Below the pieces are notes generated by a model that ran no database searches, was not told where the DNA came from, and worked only from the letters and a program-made list of their open reading frames with translations. A stretch of DNA of 64,000 nucleotides, taken from the NCBI GenBank assembly GCA_964587835.1, contig CAZPMN010000006.1, positions 1 through 64,000 of the forward strand, written 5' to 3'. This document shows, one piece after another, positions 1-9,000 of this stretch; position 1 is the first letter of the stretch; every line of letters starts with the position of its first letter. Source of the stretch: Erginobacter sp964587835 (GTDB taxonomy: Bacteria > Auribacterota > Erginobacteria > Erginobacterales > Erginobacteraceae). The position numbers and the translations under genes are program-made.

Positions 1-3
1 CCA

Positions 4-54
4 TAACCCGAATTATTCACGAAAAATCGCATTTTTCGTGAATAATTCGGGTTA
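4..54. repeat. Long perfect palindrome upstream of lipoprotein gene
   Basis: Two perfectly complementary 24-base arms (4-27 and 31-54) are separated by a 3-base loop. The arms are AT-rich at the tip and carry CCCGAATTATT near the base. No U-tract follows on the + strand. It could be a terminator for a gene upstream of the window, a small repeat element, or the leader of the lipoprotein gene that starts 45 bases later. Confidence 0.8.
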
Positions 55-98
55 ATATGAAGATTAACAAAACTGATGATGCGGGAGGAGGTGGATCG

Positions 99-824
99 AT
101 GAAACTATCGCCGGTCATTCTGTCTATCGGGGCGGTGTTGTTACTCTTCGGGTGCGCTTCCGGAACCGGGTCCGCGCCCACCACCGCCCCTCCGCCCCCG
201 GAAGGCGATTTCCGGGGGGCGGTCTGGGGGATGGGGATGGCGGAGGTCGAGGAGACCCTGGAGGATGCCGGAGCCGTTATCTCCCGTTCCTCCGATGAAC
301 TGGTCTGCCGGGACACCTTGCTCAAGAAGTTCCCGGCCGAGGCGCTCTACCACTTCATCGACGGGAAACTGCGGCGGGGAGAATACCGGAGGGCCGAACC
401 CGCGGGAATCATCGAATACACTATCTTCCGGCTGGTCCTGGCCCGGAAGTACGGTCCGGTCTACAGCGAGGCCGCGGCCCCGGAGGTTATCGAGGCGGTC
501 TGGTTGACTCCCCGGACCGAAATCGACCTCTCCGGTGACGGTACGGGCCTCGAGGGTTACTCCTTCCTCCACCCGGAGCAGAGTCGCTCCGCCGAATTGG
601 CGAAGATCGAGGTCAATTACTACGACCGGGATTGGTTCGCCCGTGACCGGAAACGGACCGCGCGGGAAGAGGCCTCTGTCCGAGAGAGCGAGTCCCTCTA
701 CCGGAAGCTGATCGGGGACTGGGTGGAGGTTTACCCCTCCTACCGCGATTATATGGAAGGGGCGATGATGCTGGAGCCGGGCGAGACCTACGTCTACGAC
801 CCGGAGTACTACGACGACTTTTGA
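99..824 (+). CDS. Lipoprotein of unknown function
   Basis: This 241-residue protein begins with a short positive segment, a hydrophobic stretch and the lipobox LLFGC, with the lipidated cysteine at residue 19, so it should be exported and anchored in a membrane. I chose the ATG at 99 over an in-frame ATG at 57 because a strong GGAGGAGG ribosome site lies just before it and the signal peptide begins there. After a proline-rich linker, the segment FRGAVWGMGMAEVEETLE resembles the W-G-M motif opening a family of small bacterial lipoprotein domains with no known activity. The C-terminus is rich in Tyr, Asp and Glu. It lies 18 bases before the CinA-like gene, possibly in one transcript. Lipoprotein status is well supported; function is unknown. 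Confidence 0.75.
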   Translation: MKLSPVILSIGAVLLLFGCASGTGSAPTTAPPPPEGDFRGAVWGMGMAEVEETLEDAGAVISRSSDELVCRDTLLKKFPAEALYHFIDGKLRRGEYRRAEPAGIIEYTIFRLVLARKYGPVYSEAAAPEVIEAVWLTPRTEIDLSGDGTGLEGYSFLHPEQSRSAELAKIEVNYYDRDWFARDRKRTAREEASVRESESLYRKLIGDWVEVYPSYRDYMEGAMMLEPGETYVYDPEYYDDF

Positions 825-842
825 TCCGCCCCGGGGTCAGGG

Positions 843-1613
843 ATGAAGCGGGAGGTTGATGGTTTCGGGTTGATCATCGTCGGCAGCGAGATCCTGGACG
901 GCCGGGTGCGCGAGCGCCATCTCGACCAAGCCCGGGCTTCCCTGAACCGCCGGAACCTGCTGCTGAACTATGTCTTGGTCCTCCCCGATGACCCGGTCGT
1001 GCTCCGGCAGCAGCTAAAGTGGGCGATGGCCCGGCCGGAACCGTTCTTTTGCTGCGGCGGGATCGGCGCCACCCCGGATGATCACACCCGGCGCTGCGCC
1101 GCCCGGGCCGCCGGGGTCGAACTGGAGCCGCACCCGGAGGCGACGGCGATCCTCTCCGCCCGCTTCGGACCCCTGGCCACCCCCCATCGGCTGCAGATGG
1201 CCGAGTTCCCGGTCGGCTCGATAATCATCCCCAACCCGTACAACCAGGTCCCCGGATTTGCGCTCGCCAACGGATACTTCCTCCCCGGATTCCCCGAGAT
1301 GGCGGGGCCGATGATGGAGTGGGTGCTCGACCACCACTACCACCCCGGCCGAGAGCGCGCTGCCCGCTCCCTGGTCATCCCCGACGGCCGGGAAGCCGAC
1401 CTGGCCGGTCTGATGGAGGAGTTCATCTCCGCCTTTCCCGGCCTGATCTTCTCCAGCCTCCCCCGGATCGTGGCAGAGGGTTGGGACGTTGTCCTGGGAA
1501 TATCCGGTCCCCCGCGGGTGGTGGAGGAGGGGATGGGGTGGTGGCGGGGGAAGCTGCGTGAGGCGGGGAGGGAGTTTGTGGAGGGCGAGAAATCAGTAAG
1601 CGGTGAGCAGTAA
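843..1613 (+). CDS. CinA-like molybdopterin-binding-domain protein
   Basis: The 256-residue protein matches the MoCF/CinA N-terminal fold: GSEILDGRV near residue 14 and the glycine-rich GGIGATPDDHTRR near residue 72 correspond to the nucleotide or pterin-binding loops of COG1058. It lacks the C-terminal nicotinamide-nucleotide amidase domain of full CinA. Stand-alone proteins of this type are usually called molybdopterin-binding or competence/damage-inducible A-like, and their substrate is not settled. The last residues (about KSVSGEQ) are encoded inside a short intergenic tandem repeat that also supplies the stop codon, so the native C-terminus may have ended earlier. It follows the lipoprotein gene on the same strand and converges on galE. 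Confidence 0.75.
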   Translation: MKREVDGFGLIIVGSEILDGRVRERHLDQARASLNRRNLLLNYVLVLPDDPVVLRQQLKWAMARPEPFFCCGGIGATPDDHTRRCAARAAGVELEPHPEATAILSARFGPLATPHRLQMAEFPVGSIIIPNPYNQVPGFALANGYFLPGFPEMAGPMMEWVLDHHYHPGRERAARSLVIPDGREADLAGLMEEFISAFPGLIFSSLPRIVAEGWDVVLGISGPPRVVEEGMGWWRGKLREAGREFVEGEKSVSGEQ

Positions 1614-1664
1614 GCAGTGAGCCGGGGACTGCTTACCGCTTACTGCCAACTGCTTACCGATTAG
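1591..1664. repeat. Heptamer-type intergenic repeat (AGTAAGCGGTGAGC family), inverted
   Basis: Degenerate 7-base units of the type CAGTAAG/CGGTGAG run to 1620, then the complementary units (GCTTACC, TTACTGC) follow, giving an imperfect hairpin between two converging genes. Related units occur at 14758-14792 and 59234-59279. The repeat contributes the stop codons of both flanking genes. Confidence 0.8.
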
Positions 1665-2662
1665 TAGCCCTCCGGGTTTCCCGACTGCCAGCGCCAGGCG
1701 TCGGCGCACATCTCGTCGATCCCCCGGGTGGCCTTCCACTCCAGCTCCCGCTCGGCCCGGGACGGATCGGCAAAACATTCGGCGACATCTCCCGGCCGCC
1801 TTTCCACCACCCGGTAGGGAATTCGCTTCCCGCAGGCCCGTTCAAAGGCGGCGACCATCTCCAGGACAGAGTAGCCCCGTCCGGTCCCGAGATTGTAAAC
1901 CGCTGTCCCCGGTTTCGACTTCTCCACGGCTTTGAGATGGCCGAGGGCCAGATCGACCACATGGATGTAGTCTCTTACGCCTGTCCCATCCCGGGTCGGG
2001 TAGTCCCCGCCGAAGACGTTGAGCTGCTCACGTCGGCCGACCGCGACCTGGCTGATAAAGGGTAGGAGGTTATTGGGAATCCCGTGCGGATCCTCCCCGA
2101 TCCTCCCCGAGGGATGGGCGCCGACCGGATTGAAATAGCGCAGCAGCGTGATCTCCCAGTCCGCCTCCGCCCGGGACTGGTCGCGGAGGATCTCCTCGAT
2201 CATCAGCTTGGTCCGCCCGTAGGGATTGGTCGGTCCGAGGGGGAAGTCCTCCCGAATCGGGACCGAGGCCGGGTCCCCGTAGACGGTGGCCGAGGAGCTG
2301 AAGACGATCCGTTTCACCCCGGCCTCTCGCATCGCCCGGAGCAGGTTGAGCGTTCCGGTGATGTTGTTGTGGTAGTAGTCGAGGGACCGGGAGACCGACT
2401 CGCCGACCGCCTTGAAACCGGCAAAGTGGATCACCGCCTCGATTTGCTCCCCGGCCAGAATGGCCCTGGTCCGCTCGTAATCGAGGAGGTCAACCCGGCG
2501 GAAGTCCGGATACTTTCCGCTCAGTTCGACCACCCGGTGGATGGACTCCTCCTTGCTGTTGGCCAGGTTGTCGATCACCGTTACCTCGTACCCCGCCCGG
2601 AGCAGTTCCAGGACGGTGTGGCTGCCGATATACCCTGCTCCTCCCGTGACCAGTATCTTCAT
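1661..2662 (-). CDS. galE: UDP-glucose 4-epimerase
   Basis: This 333-residue short-chain dehydrogenase-type enzyme should interconvert UDP-glucose and UDP-galactose in the cytoplasm. The NAD-binding motif GGAGYIGS lies at residues 7-14. The catalytic Ser/Thr region (SSSATVYGD) is followed by YGRTK, the Tyr-x3-Lys pair. DYIHVVDLA and the C-terminal GTGRGYSV/RRPGDVAEC segments are typical of GalE. Length is normal for the family. An AGGAGA ribosome site precedes the ATG. The gene is convergent with the CinA-like gene and lies downstream of malQ on the same strand, separated by a 103-bp hairpin repeat. The role could be Leloir metabolism or supply of UDP-sugars for surface glycans. Confidence 0.95.
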   Translation of the reverse strand: MKILVTGGAGYIGSHTVLELLRAGYEVTVIDNLANSKEESIHRVVELSGKYPDFRRVDLLDYERTRAILAGEQIEAVIHFAGFKAVGESVSRSLDYYHNNITGTLNLLRAMREAGVKRIVFSSSATVYGDPASVPIREDFPLGPTNPYGRTKLMIEEILRDQSRAEADWEITLLRYFNPVGAHPSGRIGEDPHGIPNNLLPFISQVAVGRREQLNVFGGDYPTRDGTGVRDYIHVVDLALGHLKAVEKSKPGTAVYNLGTGRGYSVLEMVAAFERACGKRIPYRVVERRPGDVAECFADPSRAERELEWKATRGIDEMCADAWRWQSGNPEGY

Positions 2663-2691
2663 CCGTCTGTTTCTCCTAAGGTCTGCCCGAT

Positions 2692-2794
2692 GTCATTGCG
2701 AGGAGTCCCGAAAACTTTCGGGACGATTAATCAATCTCTGGGCACTTTCAGAAAATGGGATTGCTTCATCCCGCCGAGTGGGACTTGCAATGAC
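2692..2794. repeat. GTCATTGCGAG-type hairpin repeat, solo core copy
   Basis: The element begins GTCATTGCGAGGAG and ends with the complementary CTTGCAATGAC. An internal hairpin CCCGAAAACTTTCGGG sits in its left half. It is the same core (103 versus 104 bp) found inside the two 165-bp elements at 27.4 and 30.0 kb, but here the outer AGGCTGTC ends are absent. Confidence 0.85.
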
Positions 2795-2819
2795 TGCGTG
2801 TTAGTTCCGAGATACTATA

Positions 2820-4310
2820 CTATCGTCCGAAGTTCCGGGCCATCCCGGCCAAACGATTGGCCAGTTTCGGGGTCAGCGCCTCCGGCCGGCAGCGCCATTC
2901 CCATTGCCCGGCCGATTGCCCGGGGGCATTCATCCTCGCCTCACTCCCCAGGCCCAGGATGTCCTGGAGAGGGATGATGGTCAGATCGGCGGCCGAGGCC
3001 AAGACCCGCTTGATGAACTGCCAGTTGATCTCCTCCCGGCCGTTTTGAAAGTACTCGAAGACTGCTTTTCGCACCTCCGGGTCGAGGGTGGAGAACCAGC
3101 CGACGGTGGTGTTGGTATCGTGGGTTCCGGTGTAGGCCACTGAGTTGTAAGGGTAGAACTCGGGCCGGTGGGGGGATCCTTTCTTACCCCGGAAGGCGAA
3201 CTGGAGGACCCGGGTGGAGGAAAACTCGAGCAGCTCGAGGATGGCGCGCGCCTCCTCGAAATGCACCGGTTCCAGGGCCTCGGCGACGATCGGGAGCGTC
3301 CCCAACTTCTTCTCCAGCAGGCCGAAGAGCGCCGCGCCCGGTCCGTAAAACCACCGGCCCTCGGCTGAGCTTTGGGCGTCCGGTGGGATGTGCCAGGCAA
3401 CCACAAAACCGGAGAAATGATCGACCCGGATCACGTCCACCAGCTCGAGGATGGTTCTAAATCTCCGGGTCCACCAGCCGAACCCGTCCTGAGACATGGC
3501 CACCCAGTCGTAGAGGGGGTTGCCCCAGATCTGGCTGACCCCGGAGTGACCGGTCATCGGGACACCGCCCAGGGCCCGCCTCCTGCCCTTCTCGTCGAGG
3601 AGGAAGAGGCTGCGGTTGGCCCAGACGTCGGCGCTGTCGTAGCTGACCGGGAAGGGGATATCCCCGATGATCTTGACCCCGCGCTCGTTACAGTAACCGC
3701 GCAGCTTCTTCCACTGTCGGAAGAAGAGGAACTCGGCGAACTTGCTCTCATCGATCCGGTCGGCCATTTTCTCCCCCCATTCTTTCACAGCCTCCGGCCT
3801 CCGGAAGGCGATCTCCTCCGGCCACTCGTACCAGGGAGCGCCCTGGAAGTGGTCCTTGATCGCTTTGTAGAGGGAGTAATTCTCCAGCCAGGGGCTGTGC
3901 TCGGTCTGGAAGTCGGCAAAGTCCTTCCGCCGTCGCTCGGAGGCCTCGCTCCGGAAGCGGCGCCAGGCTTTCCCGACCGCTTCCCGCTTGATTAGGATCG
4001 CCTCAGGGTAGGTGGCCCGGTCCTTCGAAAATCCCTCCCCGGGGGGAACTTCATCAGGGGAGAGGAAACCCTCCTCGGCCAGCCGCTCGAGGCTGAGCAG
4101 GGTGGGGGCGCCGGCGAAGGCCGAGGGGCTGGAGTAGGGCGAGTTGCCATAACCGATCGGATTGATCGGGAGGACCTCCCAGAAGCGCTGTCCGGCGTCA
4201 ACCAGCCAGTCGACGAACGAGAAGGCTTCCCGGCCCAGGGACCCGATTCCGTGGGGCCCGGGAAGGGAGGTGATGTGGAGCAGAACCCCTGAACCTCGCC
4301 TGAATTTCAT
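2820..4310 (-). CDS. malQ: 4-alpha-glucanotransferase (amylomaltase, GH77)
   Basis: This 496-residue enzyme of the normal GH77 length should transfer 1,4-alpha-glucan chains between maltodextrins in the cytoplasm. Family motifs are clear: GIGSLG near the N-terminus, WEVLPINPIGYGNSPYSS, the nucleophile region VIRVDHFSGF, the acid region PIVAEAL, and YTGTHDTNT holding the third carboxylate, then GWRC-like WEWRCRPEAL near the end. I placed the start at 4310, where an AGGAG site precedes the ATG, rather than at 4367, which would add 19 residues that do not look like GH77. With the GH13 and GH57 enzymes nearby it points to storage-glucan turnover. Confidence 0.95.
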   Translation of the reverse strand: MKFRRGSGVLLHITSLPGPHGIGSLGREAFSFVDWLVDAGQRFWEVLPINPIGYGNSPYSSPSAFAGAPTLLSLERLAEEGFLSPDEVPPGEGFSKDRATYPEAILIKREAVGKAWRRFRSEASERRRKDFADFQTEHSPWLENYSLYKAIKDHFQGAPWYEWPEEIAFRRPEAVKEWGEKMADRIDESKFAEFLFFRQWKKLRGYCNERGVKIIGDIPFPVSYDSADVWANRSLFLLDEKGRRRALGGVPMTGHSGVSQIWGNPLYDWVAMSQDGFGWWTRRFRTILELVDVIRVDHFSGFVVAWHIPPDAQSSAEGRWFYGPGAALFGLLEKKLGTLPIVAEALEPVHFEEARAILELLEFSSTRVLQFAFRGKKGSPHRPEFYPYNSVAYTGTHDTNTTVGWFSTLDPEVRKAVFEYFQNGREEINWQFIKRVLASAADLTIIPLQDILGLGSEARMNAPGQSAGQWEWRCRPEALTPKLANRLAGMARNFGR

Positions 4311-4349
4311 CCCATCCGTCTCCTGGCCGGAGGTTAAAATATCTTCGAT

Positions 4350-4385
4350 AAAAAATCTTCCCCCCATCAGGGGGGAAGATTTTTT
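4350..4385 (-). terminator. Rho-independent terminator after tRNA-Phe
   Basis: A perfect 16-bp stem (AAAAAATCTTCCCCCC with its complement) has a 4-base loop at 4366-4369. Read on the - strand it ends in six U, directly after the tRNA-Phe gene. It is nearly symmetrical and could work in both directions. Confidence 0.9.
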
Positions 4386-4387
4386 AA

Positions 4388-4460
<73 letters not shown>

Positions 4461-4529
4461 TATATTATTTTTTTCGAAGAAAAAATAATAGTAATGAATC
4501 CCTTAGATCCCGATGGATATCGGGGCGGT

Positions 4530-4565
4530 GCTACCTCGCCTATATCGATTTTTCGGAGAAAAACC
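4530..4565 (-). repeat. Duplicate of the tRNA-Phe 5' end and its leader
   Basis: The 16 bases GCTACCTCGCCTATAT at 4530-4545 repeat 4450-4465 exactly, i.e. the first bases of tRNA-Phe plus its leader. The similarity continues weakly into a TTTTTCG-AGAAAAA stretch. It looks like the remnant of a duplicated tRNA-Phe copy or of an attachment-type recombination. Confidence 0.7.
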
Positions 4566-4632
4566 CATCAGTGAAGAGACTGCTATAGCATAATCAAGGT
4601 AGAAAACAAGGTAATTTATCTTCCCTTTGCTA

Positions 4633-4704
4633 TGGGCGCTGCTGGATTTGAACCAGCGGCATCTACCTTGTAAGGGTAGCGCTCTCCCACTGAGCTAAGC
4701 GCCC
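4633..4704 (-). tRNA. tRNA-Val (TAC)
   Basis: On the - strand the acceptor stem GGGCGCT/AGCGCCC, D arm, anticodon stem CTACC/GGTAG with loop CTTACAA, and T-loop GTTCAAATC form a standard tRNA. The anticodon is TAC. CCA is not encoded. It lies upstream of tRNA-Phe in the same direction. Confidence 0.97.
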
Positions 4705-4730
4705 TTGCTCCACTAGGAGACAACAATCAT

Positions 4731-4759
4731 AAAGTACCGTTCCCGTCCCCCGACGTCAA
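4731..4759 (-). promoter_or_regulatory. Sigma-70-like promoter for tRNA-Val
   Basis: Read on the - strand, TTGACG (4759-4754) and TACTTT (4736-4731) are separated by 17 bases. The predicted start lies about 20 bases before the tRNA 5' end at 4704. Confidence 0.6.
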
Positions 4760-4780
4760 GATCAAGCCGCCGGAATATCC

Positions 4781-4809
4781 TTGTGATCCGCCCCGGCCTG
4801 GTATATTCT
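4781..4809 (+). promoter_or_regulatory. Possible promoter for the PAS protein gene
   Basis: TTGTGA at 4781 is followed 17 bases later by TATTCT; the overlapping TGGTATATT could act as an extended -10. It is divergent from the tRNA promoter and 32 bases before the next gene. Confidence 0.4.
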
Positions 4810-4840
4810 CACGATAAGTGATCACCTAAATCCGAGACCC

Positions 4841-5980
4841 ATGATGGATTCCGACAAGCCGAAAGAAGATTTTCTGGAAGACGAGTTCAGTTTTTTGCGG
4901 CGGAAGCGCTCCTTGCTCAAAAGGGACTTCCGCAAACGCCAGGAACTGATCAAACGCCTGCGGGAGAAGTATCTCCAGTGCGCGTCGATCGTCGATCACC
5001 TCAAGGACGGCATCTTTGTCGAGTCCATTCGCGGGGAAATCCTAGACGTCAACGCCGCCACCTGCCGGATGCTCGGTTACAGCCGGGAAGAACTCCTGCG
5101 GATGACGGTCGGTGACCTGGTCCCCCCCGAGGTCCGGGAGACCCTGCCGGAGAAGATCCAGGCCCTGACCGTCAAGAACGGGGTCTACATCGAGACGGTC
5201 AACATCCGCAAGGACGGCACTCTGCTCCCGGTGGAGGTCTCGAATACCCTGGTCAAGGTTGGGAAGGAGAAACGGGTGATTGCGATCATCCACGATATCA
5301 CCGAACGGGTTGAGAGGCGCAAGGAGCTTCAGGCCTACCACGAGCAGCTGGAGATCAAGATCCAAAAACGAACCGAGGAACTGGTTCGGCTCAACTCGGA
5401 ACTCCAGGCCGAGAAGCACCTCTTCATCGGCGGTCCGACCGTGGTTATCAAATGGCGTGCCGCCCCCGGCTGGCCGGTAGAATACGTCTCCCCCAACGTC
5501 GAAAACCAGCTCGGCTATTCTCCCGAAGAATTTTCCGGAAGTGACTTCCTTTACGAATCCATCGTCCACCCCGAGGACCGGGAGCGGGTGGCCCAGGAGG
5601 TCAAGGACCACACGTCCGCCGGCCGCGAGACCTTCGAGCAGATTTACCGTCTGGCCACCCCCGCCGGAGACTATCGCTGGGTGAGCGATTTTACCGTGGT
5701 GGTGAGGAACGAAGCCGGAGATGCCACCCATTTCCATGGCTACGTGGTTGATATCACCGAACGGAAGGAAGCCGAGGAAGAGTTAAGGAAGCACCGTGAA
5801 CACCTCGAAGAGATGGTTGAAAAGCGGACTGCGGAGATGAGCGCGATGGTGGACGCGATGGCCCGTCGGGTGGTCCGGACAGCCGACCTCGAACTCGCGG
5901 TGGAGCAGTTAAAGAAACAACTTCGCGACGCCGGCCTGGACTCCGAAAACGGCGTTCTTCCGCCTCCCTCCGCCGGATGA
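4841..5980 (+). CDS. Two-PAS-domain protein without an output domain
   Basis: The 379-residue soluble protein has a charged helical N-terminus, a first PAS/PAC unit at about residues 45-155 (GEILDVNAATCRMLGYS, then RKDGTLLPVEV and IIHDITERV), a coiled-coil linker, a second PAS-fold/PAC unit at about 200-310 (YVSPNVENQLGYSPEEF, VVDITERK), and a C-terminal coiled coil. The linkers resemble those joining PAS domains to histidine kinases (E-x-KRTAE type). No kinase, cyclase, GGDEF, EAL or DNA-binding domain follows, so it probably acts by protein contact, or its output part was lost. A promoter-like sequence precedes it and the GH13 gene begins 61 bases later. Ligand unknown. Confidence 0.8.
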   Translation: MMDSDKPKEDFLEDEFSFLRRKRSLLKRDFRKRQELIKRLREKYLQCASIVDHLKDGIFVESIRGEILDVNAATCRMLGYSREELLRMTVGDLVPPEVRETLPEKIQALTVKNGVYIETVNIRKDGTLLPVEVSNTLVKVGKEKRVIAIIHDITERVERRKELQAYHEQLEIKIQKRTEELVRLNSELQAEKHLFIGGPTVVIKWRAAPGWPVEYVSPNVENQLGYSPEEFSGSDFLYESIVHPEDRERVAQEVKDHTSAGRETFEQIYRLATPAGDYRWVSDFTVVVRNEAGDATHFHGYVVDITERKEAEEELRKHREHLEEMVEKRTAEMSAMVDAMARRVVRTADLELAVEQLKKQLRDAGLDSENGVLPPPSAG

Positions 5981-6041
5981 AATCGCGGATCGTTCTCGCC
6001 CCCACCGGCTTGCCCTGTCCCGGTGTAGAGGAACTGACGGC

Positions 6042-9000
6042 ATGAGCGAAGAGAGCCCACCTCTTCCCCGCGCCGGCCGCGGGATAGTCGGAGATTTTGC
6101 TTCATCGCCCTTCCGACTTTATCGCCGGACCCGCAACCGCTTTGGCCTGGGACCACCTTCCACCCGTCCGGAAGCTGCCTTTGACTTCGCCCAGGCGATG
6201 GCCCAATCAATCAACCGGCAGCGCGATGCCGCCACCCACCCGGAGCGGATGGTTCGGGCGGGCGAAGTAGCGGCCATCTGCCTGATTGATACCATTTACC
6301 ATTACCTGACCAGAGTTTATCATTTCCAACATAATCCCGGGGTTCTGGCCCGGGCGGTGAGAGCGTCCCGTCGGAAGTTCGGCTCCGCTACCCTGGATCT
6401 GACCTTGGTCAGGACCGTGGAAAAGCTCCCCGGTCTCGATTATCCTCCCCCCGAGGTAGCCCCGGAAGAATGGCTGGCCCGGGGAGAGGGGGATCCTCCG
6501 CCCCGGCAGGAGGTCTGGAACGAGTTATTGCTCATCGATCTGGCGGCCGGCAACCCCGCTTTCCAACCCCTCCACGATTTCTTCCCCGCCCGGGAACTTT
6601 CTCTGGAAACCCCCTACCGGAAGGTCCTCGATCATCAAAAATCCTACTACCGTCGGACTTTCCCCTTCGGACTGGAGCGGCTCTCCCTCCCGGACCTGCT
6701 CCGCCGGCCGATCGAGGCCGCCCCCGACTCTCTCCCCGGCCAGCTTGATTACATCCGAAAGCACTGGGCTTTGCTCCTCCCTCCTGAGTTACTTGAAGCT
6801 CTGGCTCTGGCCCGGGACATTGTCCGCGAGGAGGAGAAACTCCGGCTGGCCGGAGCCGGCCCGGTGCGGGCCCCGGGCTGGACAGGAGAAGTCGGCGGCG
6901 CGCCGGGGGCGGACGGTGAAGGCCGAGAACTCTACGACCGCTTCAGCCCGGACCTGGATTGGATGCCCCGGGTGGTCCTGATGGTGAAGAACGCCTCGGT
7001 CTGGCTCGACCAGCTCTCCCGCCGCTACGGGAGGCCGATCTCCCGGCTCGACGCCATCCCCGACGGGGAACTCGATACCCTGGCCGCCTGGGGGTTCACC
7101 AGCCTCTGGCTGATCGGGATCTGGGAACGTTCTCCGGCCTCGAAGAAGATCAAGCGGCTCTGCGGCAATCCGGAGGCTGATGCCTCTGCCTATTCGTTGC
7201 GCGATTATGCCGTGGCCGGCGAGTTCGGCGGCTGGCCGGCTCTCAACGACCTCAAGAGGCGGGCTTGGAAACGGGGAATCCGGGTTGCCTGCGATATGGT
7301 TCCCAACCATATGGGGATTGAATCCCGCTGGGTGATCGAGCACCCGGACTGGTTCATCCACTCCGACCGTCCCCCTTTCCCCAACTACCGCTTCACCGGT
7401 CCGGACCTTTCCTCCGATCCCCGGGTAGCCCTTCGCCTGGAGGATGGCTACTGGAAGCGAAGCGACGCCGCCGTTGTCTTCCAGCGGATTGATCGGGTGA
7501 GCGGCGAGGTTCGCTACATCTATCACGGCAACGATGGCACCAGTATGCCCTGGAACGACACCGCCCAGCTCAATTTCCTTCTGGCTGAGGTCCGGGAAGC
7601 GGTTATTCGCACCATCATCCACGTGGCCCGGGTCTTTCCGGTGATACGTTTTGACGCTGCCATGGTCCTGGCCAAGCGACACTTTCAGCGGCTCTGGTAC
7701 CCGCCGCCGGGAGAGGGGGGGGCGATCCCCTCCCGCTCCGGGAGGGGGGTATCGGAGGAGGAGTTCAACCGCCTCTTCCCTGTAGAGTTCTGGCGCGAGG
7801 TGGTCGACCGGGTGGCCCGGGAGGTCCCGGAGACCCTGCTCCTGGCGGAGGCCTTCTGGATGCTCGAGGGCTACTTCGTGAGGACGCTGGGAATGCATCG
7901 GGTCTACAACAGCGCCTTCATGAACATGCTGAAGATGGAGATGAACGACCAGTACCGCCAGGTGATGAAGGAGTTGCTGGAGTTTGATCCCCAGATCCTG
8001 AAGAGGTTTGCCAACTTTATGTCCAACCCCGACGAAGCTACCGCGATCGCCCAGTTCGGCAAGGGCGACAAGTACTTCGGGGTCTGTACTATGCTGGCCA
8101 CGATGCCGGGGATGCCCCTCTTCGGCCACGGACAGATCGAGGGTTTGACCGAGAAATACGGTATGGAGTACCGCCGAGCCTACTGGGACGAGCCGATTGA
8201 CGATTATCTGGTGCAACGCCACGAGACGGAGATCTTTCCCCTGCTCAAGAAGCGCCACCTCTTCTCCGATGTGGTCAATTTCTATCTTTACGATTTTTAC
8301 CTCGACAACGGTAGCGTCAACGAGGACGTCTTCGCTTACTCCAACCGCTACGAGAACGAGCGATCTCTGATCGTTTACAACAACCGTTTCCTTAACACCT
8401 CGGGGTGGATCCGGGTCTCCGCCGCCCGGCGAGAGAAGGGGCGGACCGGGAAGGGAAAACTGGTTCGGGCCGATCTGGCCCGGGGGCTCGGGCTACGCGG
8501 CGACCGGGATGACTACACCATCTTCCAGGATGCCCGGACCGGTCTCGAGTATATTCGGGCCAGCCGGGAACTGAGGGAGAAGGGGATGTCGCTGAAACTG
8601 CGGGCCTATCAAACCCACGTCTTTGTCGATATCCGTGAGGTGCGGGACGACGAGCGGGGTTTTCTGGCTCGCCTTTGTTTCTCGCTCCGGGGGAGGGGGG
8701 TGGAGAATATTAACGACGCCCTGAAGAAGATCCACTTCGCCCCCCTCTACGCCGCCTTCCGGGAGGTCTGCGGCGCCGATGTCTACGGCGACCTCTTTTC
8801 TCGGGCAGCGGCGAGCGCCTCGATCGCGGTTCTCGTTCGGGAGACGGCCGATCGGGCGGCCGGGCCGTTGGAAACTTTCTTCCGCGAGGTTCTCACCCGC
8901 CGGCGGGTGAAGGGAGACGCTGCCGCCGCCGCCCACGCGGAACTCAGGTTCATCGAGACAATTCTCCTTCTGAGCCCCGCCGCCGGTACCACCGGCTGGA

